The notes below the pieces were generated by a model. It was not told the DNA's origin, did not search any database, and saw only the letters and a list, made by a program, of their open reading frames with translations. DNA of 12,224 nucleotides from JAYWIG01 sp043789035 (GTDB lineage Bacteria; Pseudomonadota; Gammaproteobacteria; Burkholderiales; Burkholderiaceae_E): NCBI GenBank assembly GCA_043789035.1, contig JAYWIG010000164.1, positions 1 through 12,224 on the forward strand, written 5' to 3'. The position numbers were made by a program, and so were the translations under genes. Below, in pieces: positions 1 through 6,669 of the stretch. Numbering within the stretch: position 1 is the first letter of the stretch; every line of letters begins with the position of its first letter.

Positions 1-6
1 CCGCAA

Positions 7-27
7 GTGTATACAATTTTCCATAAT
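7..27 (+). promoter_or_regulatory. Candidate operator/promoter upstream of the purine gene
   Basis: The perfect 8-bp palindrome TGTATACA lies at 8-15, and hexamers resembling a sigma-70 -10 box lie at 12-17 (TACAAT) and 22-27 (CATAAT). Palindromes of the form TGT-AT-ACA are typical targets of GntR-family repressors, which often control ureide and amino-acid catabolic genes; that link is inference. A -35 box would fall outside the window, so the promoter cannot be judged fully. Confidence 0.25.
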
Positions 28-62
28 CAGCTAGTAATTAACTTTTAAACCAAGGCACAGCT

Positions 63-1847
63 TTGACAACCGCGTTTTCAAACATAGCTCTTCAGCAACT
101 TAATCAAGCAAGCCTAATCGACGCTATGCAAATGCTTGATGGCGTGTACGAGCATTCACCGTGGATCGCAGAAGAAGCACTCACGCAGCGCCCATTTGCG
201 TCGATTAATCACCTCAAACAGGCGATGAGCCATGCTGTATCGAGCGCAACAACCGAAAAACAGTTAGCACTGATTCGCGCCCACCCTGAATTAGCAGGCA
301 AAGCCATGGTGAGCCAATCGCTTACCGCGGAGAGCACCAATGAGCAAAGCAAAGCGGGCTTAACGAATTGCACTCCCGCTGAGTTCGAGAAAATTACCAA
401 GCTCAATGCAGCTTACAACACAAAGTTTGGTTGGCCCTTTATTCTGGCCGTGCGAGGTGCACGCGGTGCAGGTTTAAGCCGCCAGCAAATTATCGCTATT
501 TTCGAGCGTCGGTTAAACGGCCATGCCGAATTCGAGCGCCAAGAGTGCTTGCGCAACATCCATCGAGTTGCTGAAATTCGCTTAAACGACAAGTTTTCGA
601 CCGAGCCTACACTCGGAAACGAGTTGTGGGATTGGCATGAAACCCTTGCGCAATTTAGCGACCCTGGCTTTAAAGAAAATGGCCAACTCACCGTTACTTA
701 CCTGACCGATGCACATAAGGCCTGCACCAATCGTCTGCAATTGCAGATGCGCGAATGTGGCTTTGATGAAGTAAGTATAGATGCGGTTGGCAATGTGGTT
801 GGTCGATACCATGCCGACAAGAAACCTGCCAATTATTTGTTAACAGGTAGCCACTTTGACACAGTTCGTAACGGCGGTAAGTACGACGGTCGCCTTGGCA
901 TTTTCGTACCGATGATGTGTGTTCGTGAATTACAAAAATCGGGAAAACGCCTTCCCTTCGGTATCGAAGTGGTTGCGTTTGCTGAAGAAGAAGGGCAGCG
1001 CTACAAGGCGACCTTTCTCGGCTCAGGCGCTTTACTGGGCCAGTTTAACCCTGCGTGGTTAGACCAAGTCGACGCAGATGGCGTTTCCATGAAACACGCA
1101 ATGGCTGCGGCTGGTTTAGACATTAGCAAAATAGCTGCGATCAAACGTGATCCGTTGGACTACCTAGGTTTCGTTGAGGTGCATATCGAGCAGGGCCCTG
1201 TGCTCAATGAACTCAACCTTCCGCTAGGCGTTGTTACTTCAATTAATGGTAGCGTTCGCTATATGGGTAAGGCCATTGGAATGGCATGTCACGCTGGCAC
1301 AACGCCTATGGATAAGCGACGCGACGCAGCCGTGGCAGTTGCCGAGGTGAGCCTGTACATGGAGCAACGCGCCCGAAAAGATGGTGATAGTGTTGCCACC
1401 ATCGGCATGTGGCAAGTTCCAAACGGTTCAACCAATGTCGTACCGGGGCAGTGCAACTTCAGTCTCGACTTGAGAGCGCCGAACGATGCCCAACGTGATT
1501 CATTAATTGATGATGTAAAAACTGCTATCAAACTCATCTCTGAGCGGCGTGGCGTCGAGTTTCAGCTCGAAGAAAGTATGCGCGTCGCGGCAGCGCCGAG
1601 CAACGCCTTCCTACAAACCGCATGGGAAAAAGTAGTGGCAGAAATGGGCTTACCGGTTTTCAAAATGCCTAGTGGCGCAGGCCATGATGCGATGAAGCTA
1701 CATGAAATCATGCCTCAAGCCATGCTATTTGTACGCGGCGAAAACTCCGGCGTTAGCCACAACCCGCTAGAGAGTACGACCAATAATGATATGCAATTGT
1801 GTATTGAAGCTTTCCAAAACCTTTTGTTGACTCTAGCCAAATACTAA
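63..1847 (+). CDS. Fused OHCU decarboxylase / allantoate amidohydrolase
   Basis: A 594-residue cytosolic fusion of two ureide enzymes. Residues about 10-172 are a UraD domain, which turns 2-oxo-4-hydroxy-4-carboxy-5-ureidoimidazoline into (S)-allantoin. It shows the catalytic HPELA at 74-78, a STNEQ...AGL stretch at 91-100, KFGWPF at 121-126 and the closing RRLNG at 149-153. Residues about 185-590 are an M20 allantoate amidohydrolase, which releases ammonia and CO2 from allantoate. Its metal ligands by family motif are H264 (GSHFDTV), D275 (KYDG), E310 (AEEEG, with E309 as likely base), H374 (HIEQGP) and H566 (SHNP). GQRYKATFLGS and GAGHDAM (H541) fit allantoate rather than hydantoin substrates. 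No ATG fits the N-terminus. The TTG start is supported by AAGG at 52-55, 7 nt upstream. The intervening enzyme, allantoinase, is absent from the window. The next gene follows after 11 nt, so the two are probably cotranscribed. Confidence 0.93.
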   Translation: MTTAFSNIALQQLNQASLIDAMQMLDGVYEHSPWIAEEALTQRPFASINHLKQAMSHAVSSATTEKQLALIRAHPELAGKAMVSQSLTAESTNEQSKAGLTNCTPAEFEKITKLNAAYNTKFGWPFILAVRGARGAGLSRQQIIAIFERRLNGHAEFERQECLRNIHRVAEIRLNDKFSTEPTLGNELWDWHETLAQFSDPGFKENGQLTVTYLTDAHKACTNRLQLQMRECGFDEVSIDAVGNVVGRYHADKKPANYLLTGSHFDTVRNGGKYDGRLGIFVPMMCVRELQKSGKRLPFGIEVVAFAEEEGQRYKATFLGSGALLGQFNPAWLDQVDADGVSMKHAMAAAGLDISKIAAIKRDPLDYLGFVEVHIEQGPVLNELNLPLGVVTSINGSVRYMGKAIGMACHAGTTPMDKRRDAAVAVAEVSLYMEQRARKDGDSVATIGMWQVPNGSTNVVPGQCNFSLDLRAPNDAQRDSLIDDVKTAIKLISERRGVEFQLEESMRVAAAPSNAFLQTAWEKVVAEMGLPVFKMPSGAGHDAMKLHEIMPQAMLFVRGENSGVSHNPLESTTNNDMQLCIEAFQNLLLTLAKY

Positions 1848-1858
1848 ATGATGACTAA

Positions 1859-3088
1859 ATGATTACTTCCTACGAAAAACTCGACGCTTGGATTGACGCC
1901 CACTTTGATGAGCAAGTAAGATTTCTACAAGCACTCATCCAGGTGCCAACGGATACACCACCCGGCAATAACGCCCCTCATGCAGAGCGCACTGCTGAAT
2001 TACTTTCAGATTTTGGCTTCGATGCAGAAAAACACAGCCCAACGCAAGAAGAAGTGATCGCCTTCGGAATGCAATCGGTCACCAACCTAATCGTTCGCAG
2101 AAAATATGGCACTGGCGGCCGAACTATCGCTCTCAACGCTCACGGTGACGTCGTACCACCGGGTGACGGCTGGACAAAACCAGCCTACGGTGGCGTCATT
2201 GAAGATGGCAAAATTTATGGCCGCGCCTCGGCCGTGAGCAAATGCGATTTTTCCTCATTTACTTTTGCGACGCGTGCGCTTGAAGCCGTTGCCAAACCAA
2301 CTACCGGTTCAGTCGAATTACATTTCACTTATGACGAAGAATTTGGGGGCGAATTAGGGCCGGGTTGGTTGCTCAAAAAAGGGCTTACAAAACCGGACTT
2401 GATGATTGCTGCGGGCTTTTCATATGCGGTGGTGACAGCCCACAACGGTTGTTTGCAAATGGAGGTGACCGTTCACGGGAACATGGCCCACGCGGCGATT
2501 CCAGACAGCGGTATCGACGCGATGCAAGGCGCAGTCACTATTTTGAATGCGCTGTATGCGCAGAACAAACTGTATAAGCAAGTGAGCTCGAAAGTCGAAG
2601 GCATTAACCACCCTTACCTAAACGTTGGCACTATTCGTGGCGGCACCAACACCAACGTTGTGCCCGGTGAAGTGAGCTTCAAACTCGATCGACGCATGAT
2701 TCCTGAGGAGAACCCAGCCGAAGTCGAAGCCAATATTCGAAAAGTGATTGCCGACGCAGCCGCCACTTACCCAGGAATTAAAATTAGCATCAAACGCTTG
2801 TTACTGTGTAACGCCATGAGGCCATTGCCTGGCAACAAACCTTTAGTGGCGGCTCTGCAAAAGCATGGCGAAACAGTGTTTGGTGAACCGATCCCAGCGA
2901 CCGGCACGCCGCTTTACACCGATGTGCGCCTTTACACTGAAGCAGGAATTCCTGGGGTGATCTACGGCGCAGGCCCGCGCACAGTGCTAGAGTCTCATGC
3001 AAAGCGTGCCGATGAGCGCTTGGTGCTGGAAGATTTACGCAAAGCTACGAAGGTTATAGCCCGATCTTTAGCTGACCTCGTCGTATAA
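1859..3088 (+). CDS. M20-family amidohydrolase/peptidase with altered metal site
   Basis: A 409-residue cytosolic protein of the M20 (ArgE/DapE/carboxypeptidase G2-like) fold. It keeps H95 in the first metal motif (NAHGDVV), the D159-E160-E161 catalytic/metal motif (TYDEEFGG), the dimerisation-domain H211 (MAHAAIP), GGTNTNVVPG at 261-270 and the final histidine H380 (ESHAKR). Two usual ligands are missing. The bridging Asp of the GRGxxDxK motif is replaced by V126 (GRASAVSK), with D130 nearby, and the later Glu-Pro ligand motif reads AAGFS at 185-189. Substrate is unknown. Its position directly behind the allantoate amidohydrolase suggests a carbamoyl or ureido compound, or a peptide made in the same pathway. 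The start follows the previous stop by 11 nt with no clear Shine-Dalgarno, which suggests translational coupling. Family is clear; reaction is not. Confidence 0.85.
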   Translation: MITSYEKLDAWIDAHFDEQVRFLQALIQVPTDTPPGNNAPHAERTAELLSDFGFDAEKHSPTQEEVIAFGMQSVTNLIVRRKYGTGGRTIALNAHGDVVPPGDGWTKPAYGGVIEDGKIYGRASAVSKCDFSSFTFATRALEAVAKPTTGSVELHFTYDEEFGGELGPGWLLKKGLTKPDLMIAAGFSYAVVTAHNGCLQMEVTVHGNMAHAAIPDSGIDAMQGAVTILNALYAQNKLYKQVSSKVEGINHPYLNVGTIRGGTNTNVVPGEVSFKLDRRMIPEENPAEVEANIRKVIADAAATYPGIKISIKRLLLCNAMRPLPGNKPLVAALQKHGETVFGEPIPATGTPLYTDVRLYTEAGIPGVIYGAGPRTVLESHAKRADERLVLEDLRKATKVIARSLADLVV

Positions 3089-3106
3089 AATGCAACACAA
3101 TCGCTC

Positions 3107-3135
3107 TTAATTGTTCCAGAAACCAGAACAATTGA
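3107..3135. other. Inverted repeat after the M20 gene
   Basis: The arms AATTGTTC (3109-3116) and GAACAATT (3126-3133) are perfectly complementary around a 9-nt loop. A T-G wobble and a T-A pair extend the stem to 3107/3135. It starts about 20 nt after the M20 stop and 50 nt before the cytochrome b561 start. No T-run follows it, so it is not a classic intrinsic terminator. A dyad operator or a weak transcript-end hairpin are both possible. Confidence 0.35.
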
Positions 3136-3185
3136 TTCCGGTTAACCACCTTTGTTTGAAGAGATTAAACTACTAAAGTGCCAAC

Positions 3186-3734
3186 ATGAGCCTCCCTAAC
3201 TCGCCAAGCGTTCGATACTCTGGTTTAGCCATTGCCTTACATTGGCTTTTGGCGTTGATGATCATAGGCTCATTCGGCTTCGGGCTCTACATGACTGATC
3301 TACCTTTTTCTCCCGCCCGCATCAAGCAATACAACTGGCATAAATGGGCAGGTATTACGATTCTGACGTTGTCAGCTTTACGCCTGCTTTGGCGACTCAC
3401 CCACAAGCCGCCAGCGTATTCGTCGGTGACGCCTAGCTGGCAAGTGACAGCGGCGCACCTTGCTCACGGTTTACTGTACTGCTTGTTCTTCGCGATTCCC
3501 TTGGCTGGTTGGGCTTATAGCTCAGCTGCAGGTTTTCCGATTGTGTATTTAGGAATGTTCGCATTGCCCGATTTCGTATCGCCAGACAAAGCACTTGCCG
3601 AAACGCTAAAACTAGTTCACAAGTACCTCGCATACAGCCTTGGCGCGTTAGTACTGTTACACATAGCCGCAGCCATCAAACATCAGTGGATTGATAGAGA
3701 TGGTTTGCTTTTAAGAATGATGCCTAGAAAATAA
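3186..3734 (+). CDS. Cytochrome b561 (CybB family)
   Basis: A 182-residue inner-membrane dihaem b-type cytochrome that probably moves electrons between the quinone pool and periplasmic or membrane partners. Four hydrophobic helices are visible, at about 14-36, 53-70, 92-112 and 147-165. Candidate haem ligands are H19 (ALHWLL), H52 (NWHKW), H145 (VHKYLAY) and H159 (LLHIAA), matching the bacterial b561 pattern, and the length is normal for the family. The N-terminus VRYSGLAIALHWLLA is typical of the family. The ribosome binding site is weak (TAAAG upstream). One nucleotide separates its stop from the first YceI gene, so the two are very probably cotranslated. b561 next to YceI is a recurrent arrangement in proteobacteria. 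Confidence 0.92.
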   Translation: MSLPNSPSVRYSGLAIALHWLLALMIIGSFGFGLYMTDLPFSPARIKQYNWHKWAGITILTLSALRLLWRLTHKPPAYSSVTPSWQVTAAHLAHGLLYCLFFAIPLAGWAYSSAAGFPIVYLGMFALPDFVSPDKALAETLKLVHKYLAYSLGALVLLHIAAAIKHQWIDRDGLLLRMMPRK

Positions 3735-3735
3735 T

Positions 3736-4317
3736 ATGAAACCCTCACTTAAAAAACTTTTTCCCATTGTTAGCGCCCTAGTCGTAAGTATGGCAGTTTC
3801 GTCGACAGCGAGTGCGCAACAAAAAGTCATTCCAGCTCAAAGCACCATTGCCTTCACCAGCAAACAAATGAGTGTTCCGGTGGATGGCAAATTCGAAAAA
3901 TTCGATGCGCAAATTAGCTTCGACCCAAAACAACCAGCGGCAAGTAAAATTTCGTTCACTATCGATATTGGTAGCGCCGTGATTGGCGACGCTGAGACGG
4001 TAAGAGAACTTCGTAAGCCAACATGGTTCGACATGGCGAAGTTTCCAACAGCGAGTTTTCAATCGACTTCCGCAAGGGCTGTCGGTGGCGGCAAGTTCGA
4101 GGTGATTGGTAACCTCTCCATCAAAGGCAAGAGCAAACCGATTACGGCCATCGTACAACTCGCACAAAAAGGCGACACCACGACTGTTGAAGGCAACTTC
4201 GCCATGAAGCGCCTTGACTTCAGCATTGGCGATGGCGAATGGAAAGATGTCAGCATTGTTGCCGACGAAGTGGTTGTAAAAATTAAGCTCGCCTTAAGTG
4301 GCGTTGCGGCTCTTTAG
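3736..4317 (+). CDS. YceI family periplasmic protein (first copy)
   Basis: A 193-residue exported protein of the YceI/TT1927b lipocalin-like beta-barrel family, whose characterised members bind polyisoprenoids such as ubiquinone precursors. A Sec signal peptide is clear: KK at 6-7, a hydrophobic core around 9-21 and a cleavage site after ASA (residue 27). Family signatures include IAFTSKQM (38-45), FDMAKFPTASFQS (98-110), GNLSIKGKSKPI (125-136) and a barrel end with GDGEWKD (165-171). It has no cysteines in the mature part, unlike its neighbour. It begins 2 nt after the b561 stop codon and likely depends on translational coupling. It and the next gene are diverged paralogues, so they probably differ in ligand or partner. 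The exact ligand cannot be read from the sequence. Confidence 0.9.
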   Translation: MKPSLKKLFPIVSALVVSMAVSSTASAQQKVIPAQSTIAFTSKQMSVPVDGKFEKFDAQISFDPKQPAASKISFTIDIGSAVIGDAETVRELRKPTWFDMAKFPTASFQSTSARAVGGGKFEVIGNLSIKGKSKPITAIVQLAQKGDTTTVEGNFAMKRLDFSIGDGEWKDVSIVADEVVVKIKLALSGVAAL

Positions 4318-4344
4318 TATTACTGGCTTCTCTCTCAATTTATC

Positions 4345-4349
4345 AAGGA
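4345..4349 (+). promoter_or_regulatory. Ribosome binding site that fixes the second YceI start
   Basis: AAGGA lies 5 nt before the ATG at 4355. It selects that start over the in-frame ATG at 4349, which overlaps the site, and over the ATG at 4298, which lies inside the preceding gene and would put 19 extra residues ahead of the signal peptide. Confidence 0.7.
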
Positions 4350-4354
4350 TGATC

Positions 4355-4945
4355 ATGAAAAAAACACTACTCGCTTTATCTTCTACGTTAGCAATCGCTG
4401 CAGGCTTTGCATCGACTTCTGCTTCAGCACAGTCAGCGACTTACGCAATCGACCCAACTCATACCTTTGTGAACTTCGAAGTCAAGCACTTCGGAGTATC
4501 AACTAACCGTGGCCGCTGGGACAAAAAAGATGGCTCCATCACTATCGACCGCGCCGCAAAAACTGGTCGCGTTGAACTAAACATTGATGTGGCTTCAGTA
4601 AACACCGGTACTGGCCCATTTGATACCCACTTGAAGAGCGCAGATTTTTTCGATGCGGCTAACCACCCAACCGCAAAGTTCGTTGGCACCAACTTTAAGT
4701 TCGATGGCGACAAAGTCGTTGAGGTTTCTGGCGATCTGACGATGCGCGGCAAAACCAACCCAGTGACCTTGAAAGCATCAGGCTTTGGTTGCTACGAGCA
4801 TCCTCGCTTAAAGCGTGAAATCTGCGGTGGTGATTTCGAAGCCAACATCCAACGCAGCCTTTGGGACATCAGTTTTGGCGTTGCTAACAGAGCCATCCCC
4901 GATATGGTTCGCTTAGAAATTCAAGTCGAAGCTGTTAAACAGTAA
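4355..4945 (+). CDS. YceI family periplasmic protein (second copy)
   Basis: A 196-residue exported YceI protein that resembles E. coli YceI more than the first copy does. The signal peptide is MKKTLLALSS followed by a hydrophobic stretch, with probable cleavage after ASA (residue 25). The mature protein opens with ATYAIDPTHTFVNFEVKHFG (28-47), the family hallmark, followed by SADFFDAANHPTAKF (95-109) and the barrel-closing FGVANRAIPD (174-183). C146 and C157 flank a charged loop and could form the periplasmic disulfide seen in many relatives. The start at 4355 gives a proper signal peptide and has a good ribosome binding site. It probably binds an isoprenoid or quinone-like lipid in the periplasm, which would fit the b561 upstream; that partnership is inference. 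Confidence 0.92.
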   Translation: MKKTLLALSSTLAIAAGFASTSASAQSATYAIDPTHTFVNFEVKHFGVSTNRGRWDKKDGSITIDRAAKTGRVELNIDVASVNTGTGPFDTHLKSADFFDAANHPTAKFVGTNFKFDGDKVVEVSGDLTMRGKTNPVTLKASGFGCYEHPRLKREICGGDFEANIQRSLWDISFGVANRAIPDMVRLEIQVEAVKQ

Positions 4946-4954
4946 TCGCTCTTT

Positions 4955-6283
4955 TTGATTCTCGAACCTGCACGTCAAACGCCTCTTTACGGGGCGTTTG
5001 ACATTGTTGTCTTAGGCGGCGGCCCAGCAGGCGTTACCGCTGCAACCGCCGCCGCTCGTCTCGGCCAAAAAACTTTGCTCATTGAGCGGTACGGTTTTTT
5101 AGGGGGCATGGGCACGGCCGCTGGAGTAACCAATTTTTGTGGCTTACACGCCAATGTGTTTGGCGACATCCAACAAGTCGTTCACGGCCTAGCCGACGAC
5201 TTACTCAATCGCTTACGCGCTTTAAATGGTTTGAATGAACCACACGTTTTATTCGGCGGAAAAATCGCCGCGCAAGCTTACGACAACGCAGCATTAAAAA
5301 TAGCCGCTGATCAACTCGTCGTAAGCTCAGGCGCACAAATTCTTTTCCATGCGCTAGCCGTCGGCATCTCGATGAAAGATGCATCGAGTATAGATGCGCT
5401 ACTCATCGAAACTAAATCCGGCCGCATGGCTGTCAGAGCAAGAACTTTTATCGATTGTTCAGGAGATGGCGACTTGGCAGCATTTGCAGGGGCACCCTTT
5501 GAGAAAGGTACCGACGGCCAGGCCATGATGTACCCCTCTACGATGTTCCGCGTGAACAATGTCGATGCCGCTAAAGCCGGTGATGCTTGGAACCACTTTG
5601 GCAAATGGATGGAGGAAGCGGCCACCAAGGGCCGCACTTTCGCGAGAAAAACTCCTATCATTCGCCCTCAGAAAAACCCCTCCGAATGGCGCGCCAATGT
5701 CACACAACTAAGCAATAGCGATGGCACACCCGTCGACGGCACAAACGCCCAACAATTTAGTGACGCCGAGTTAACAGGACGACAACAAATCGTCGACTTC
5801 TTCGAATTCCTAAAAACCAGCGCCCCCGGTTTTGAGAACTCCTATATTTTAGAGATCGCCCCACAGGTAGGCATTCGAGAAACCCGAAGAATCATTGGCC
5901 AATATCAACTCACCGCAGAAGACGTACTCAACTGCGTAAGTTTTGATGATTCAATCGGCGTCAACGGTTGGATGATCGAGGAACATGTCGCCGGTGACGT
6001 GAAATTTCAGTGGCAAGACATTCCGAATTGCCGAGGCTATAACCAGCTGCCCTATCGCATGTTGTTGCCGCAGAAAATTGATAACTTGCTCGTCGCGGGC
6101 CGGTGCGCCTCGATGACGCACATGGGGCAATCGGCAGCACGAGTTTCAGGCGCCTGTTTCGTCATGGGGCAGGCGGCGGGTGCGGCGGCGGCCCTTGCTC
6201 ATCACGGTAATACGTCGCTCGCGGCTGTTCCTATCGACCTCCTGCGGGCACAACTAGCTAACGATAACGTGTTTTTAGGTTAG
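4955..6283 (+). CDS. FAD-dependent oxidoreductase (FAD_oxidored type)
   Basis: A 442-residue soluble flavoprotein. The N-terminal Rossmann fold shows VVLGGGPAGVTAATAAARLG (18-37) with the acidic ribose-binding residue E44 (LLIERYGFLGG), then TFIDCSGDGDLAAFAG (164-179). The second half carries VGIRETRRIIGQY (305-317) and the FAD-closing NLLVAGRCAS (377-386), as in the FAD_oxidored family of uncharacterised dehydrogenases. There is no signal peptide or membrane segment, so it is cytosolic. The substrate is not evident. The only plausible start is a TTG 9 nt after the YceI stop and in the same frame as that gene. No Shine-Dalgarno is visible, so initiation probably depends on ribosomes finishing YceI. 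It closes the b561-YceI-YceI cluster and may feed or draw electrons through it, which is inference. Confidence 0.88.
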   Translation: MILEPARQTPLYGAFDIVVLGGGPAGVTAATAAARLGQKTLLIERYGFLGGMGTAAGVTNFCGLHANVFGDIQQVVHGLADDLLNRLRALNGLNEPHVLFGGKIAAQAYDNAALKIAADQLVVSSGAQILFHALAVGISMKDASSIDALLIETKSGRMAVRARTFIDCSGDGDLAAFAGAPFEKGTDGQAMMYPSTMFRVNNVDAAKAGDAWNHFGKWMEEAATKGRTFARKTPIIRPQKNPSEWRANVTQLSNSDGTPVDGTNAQQFSDAELTGRQQIVDFFEFLKTSAPGFENSYILEIAPQVGIRETRRIIGQYQLTAEDVLNCVSFDDSIGVNGWMIEEHVAGDVKFQWQDIPNCRGYNQLPYRMLLPQKIDNLLVAGRCASMTHMGQSAARVSGACFVMGQAAGAAAALAHHGNTSLAAVPIDLLRAQLANDNVFLG

Positions 6284-6300
6284 ATTATTGCCTTAGGATG

Positions 6301-6448
6301 GAACGGTCTGCAAAGTCGCCAATCGGCCTACCATCGGTGCCTGCGCTCATGTCCTCCGAGTCCGCTGCGCGTCCTCTCCCCCTAATACTTCGCTCCGCCA
6401 CCGACACTAGTCCGCTCGGCTAATAATCACCGTTGGCCTTCCGAACGG
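6301..6448. repeat. Palindromic unit 1 and spacer hairpin of a paired inverted element
   Basis: Part of the 386-nt gap between the FAD enzyme and the rhodanese. The arms 6319-6339 and 6399-6419 are complementary at 15 of 21 positions and enclose a core (6341-6398) related in reverse orientation to the core of unit 2. The best matching blocks are 6341-6358 with 6536-6553 (15/18, the differences being transitions) and 6381-6398 with 6494-6511 (16/18). Between the units the spacer holds a small hairpin: CCGTTGG at 6430-6436, loop CCTT, return strand 6441-6448 with one bulged G. GAACGG at 6301-6306 and 6443-6448 may mark the outer edge. No coding pattern was recognised. Confidence 0.7.
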
Positions 6449-6462
6449 CTGAACCCAAAACA

Positions 6463-6590
6463 GTGGTTGCAGAGCAGCGAGGCTAGGTGCACTGCGGAGA
6501 GAGGTATTAGGAGGAGCGACTGCGGCTAGCAGTTGCGGGGGACACGAACGCAGTAGTGCATCTAGCCTCGCTGCTCTACGCCCAAACCAC
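6463..6590. repeat. Palindromic unit 2 of a paired inverted element
   Basis: The terminal arms 6471-6492 and 6556-6577 are complementary at 21 of 22 positions, the exception being a G-T wobble pair. GTGGTT (6463-6468) and AACCAC (6585-6590) extend the stem beyond an unequal internal loop. The core 6494-6553 is a diverged reverse complement of the core of unit 1. The paired layout resembles a BIME-like arrangement of inverted palindromic units or a decayed non-autonomous mobile element. No transposase or target duplication was seen. Any RNA through it would fold strongly. The last 35 bp overlap the upstream open frame of the rhodanese gene, which argues against a native start inside the repeat. 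Confidence 0.75.
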
Positions 6591-6669
6591 CCCACCCCCA
6601 AACTATTTGTTTGATCAACCAAGCTATTCATTCGTTGGCCAACGACTGCCAGCCGAGTATCGTGCGAGG

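Noticed and set aside
3778..4167. Minus-strand open frame of 129 codons inside the first YceI gene
   Set aside because: It lies wholly opposite a well-recognised YceI gene, has no family resemblance and is rich in Cys, Arg and Trp, as shadow frames are.
4298..4354. Upstream ATG that would lengthen the second YceI protein by 19 residues
   Set aside because: It overlaps the preceding gene, lacks a ribosome binding site and would put a long non-signal segment before a normal Sec signal peptide; the ATG at 4355 has AAGGA at good spacing.
6463..6590. Integron attC site
   Set aside because: The size and imperfect palindrome would fit, but no proper RYYYAAC and GTTRRRY core pair sits at the ends, and no cassette array or integrase is seen.
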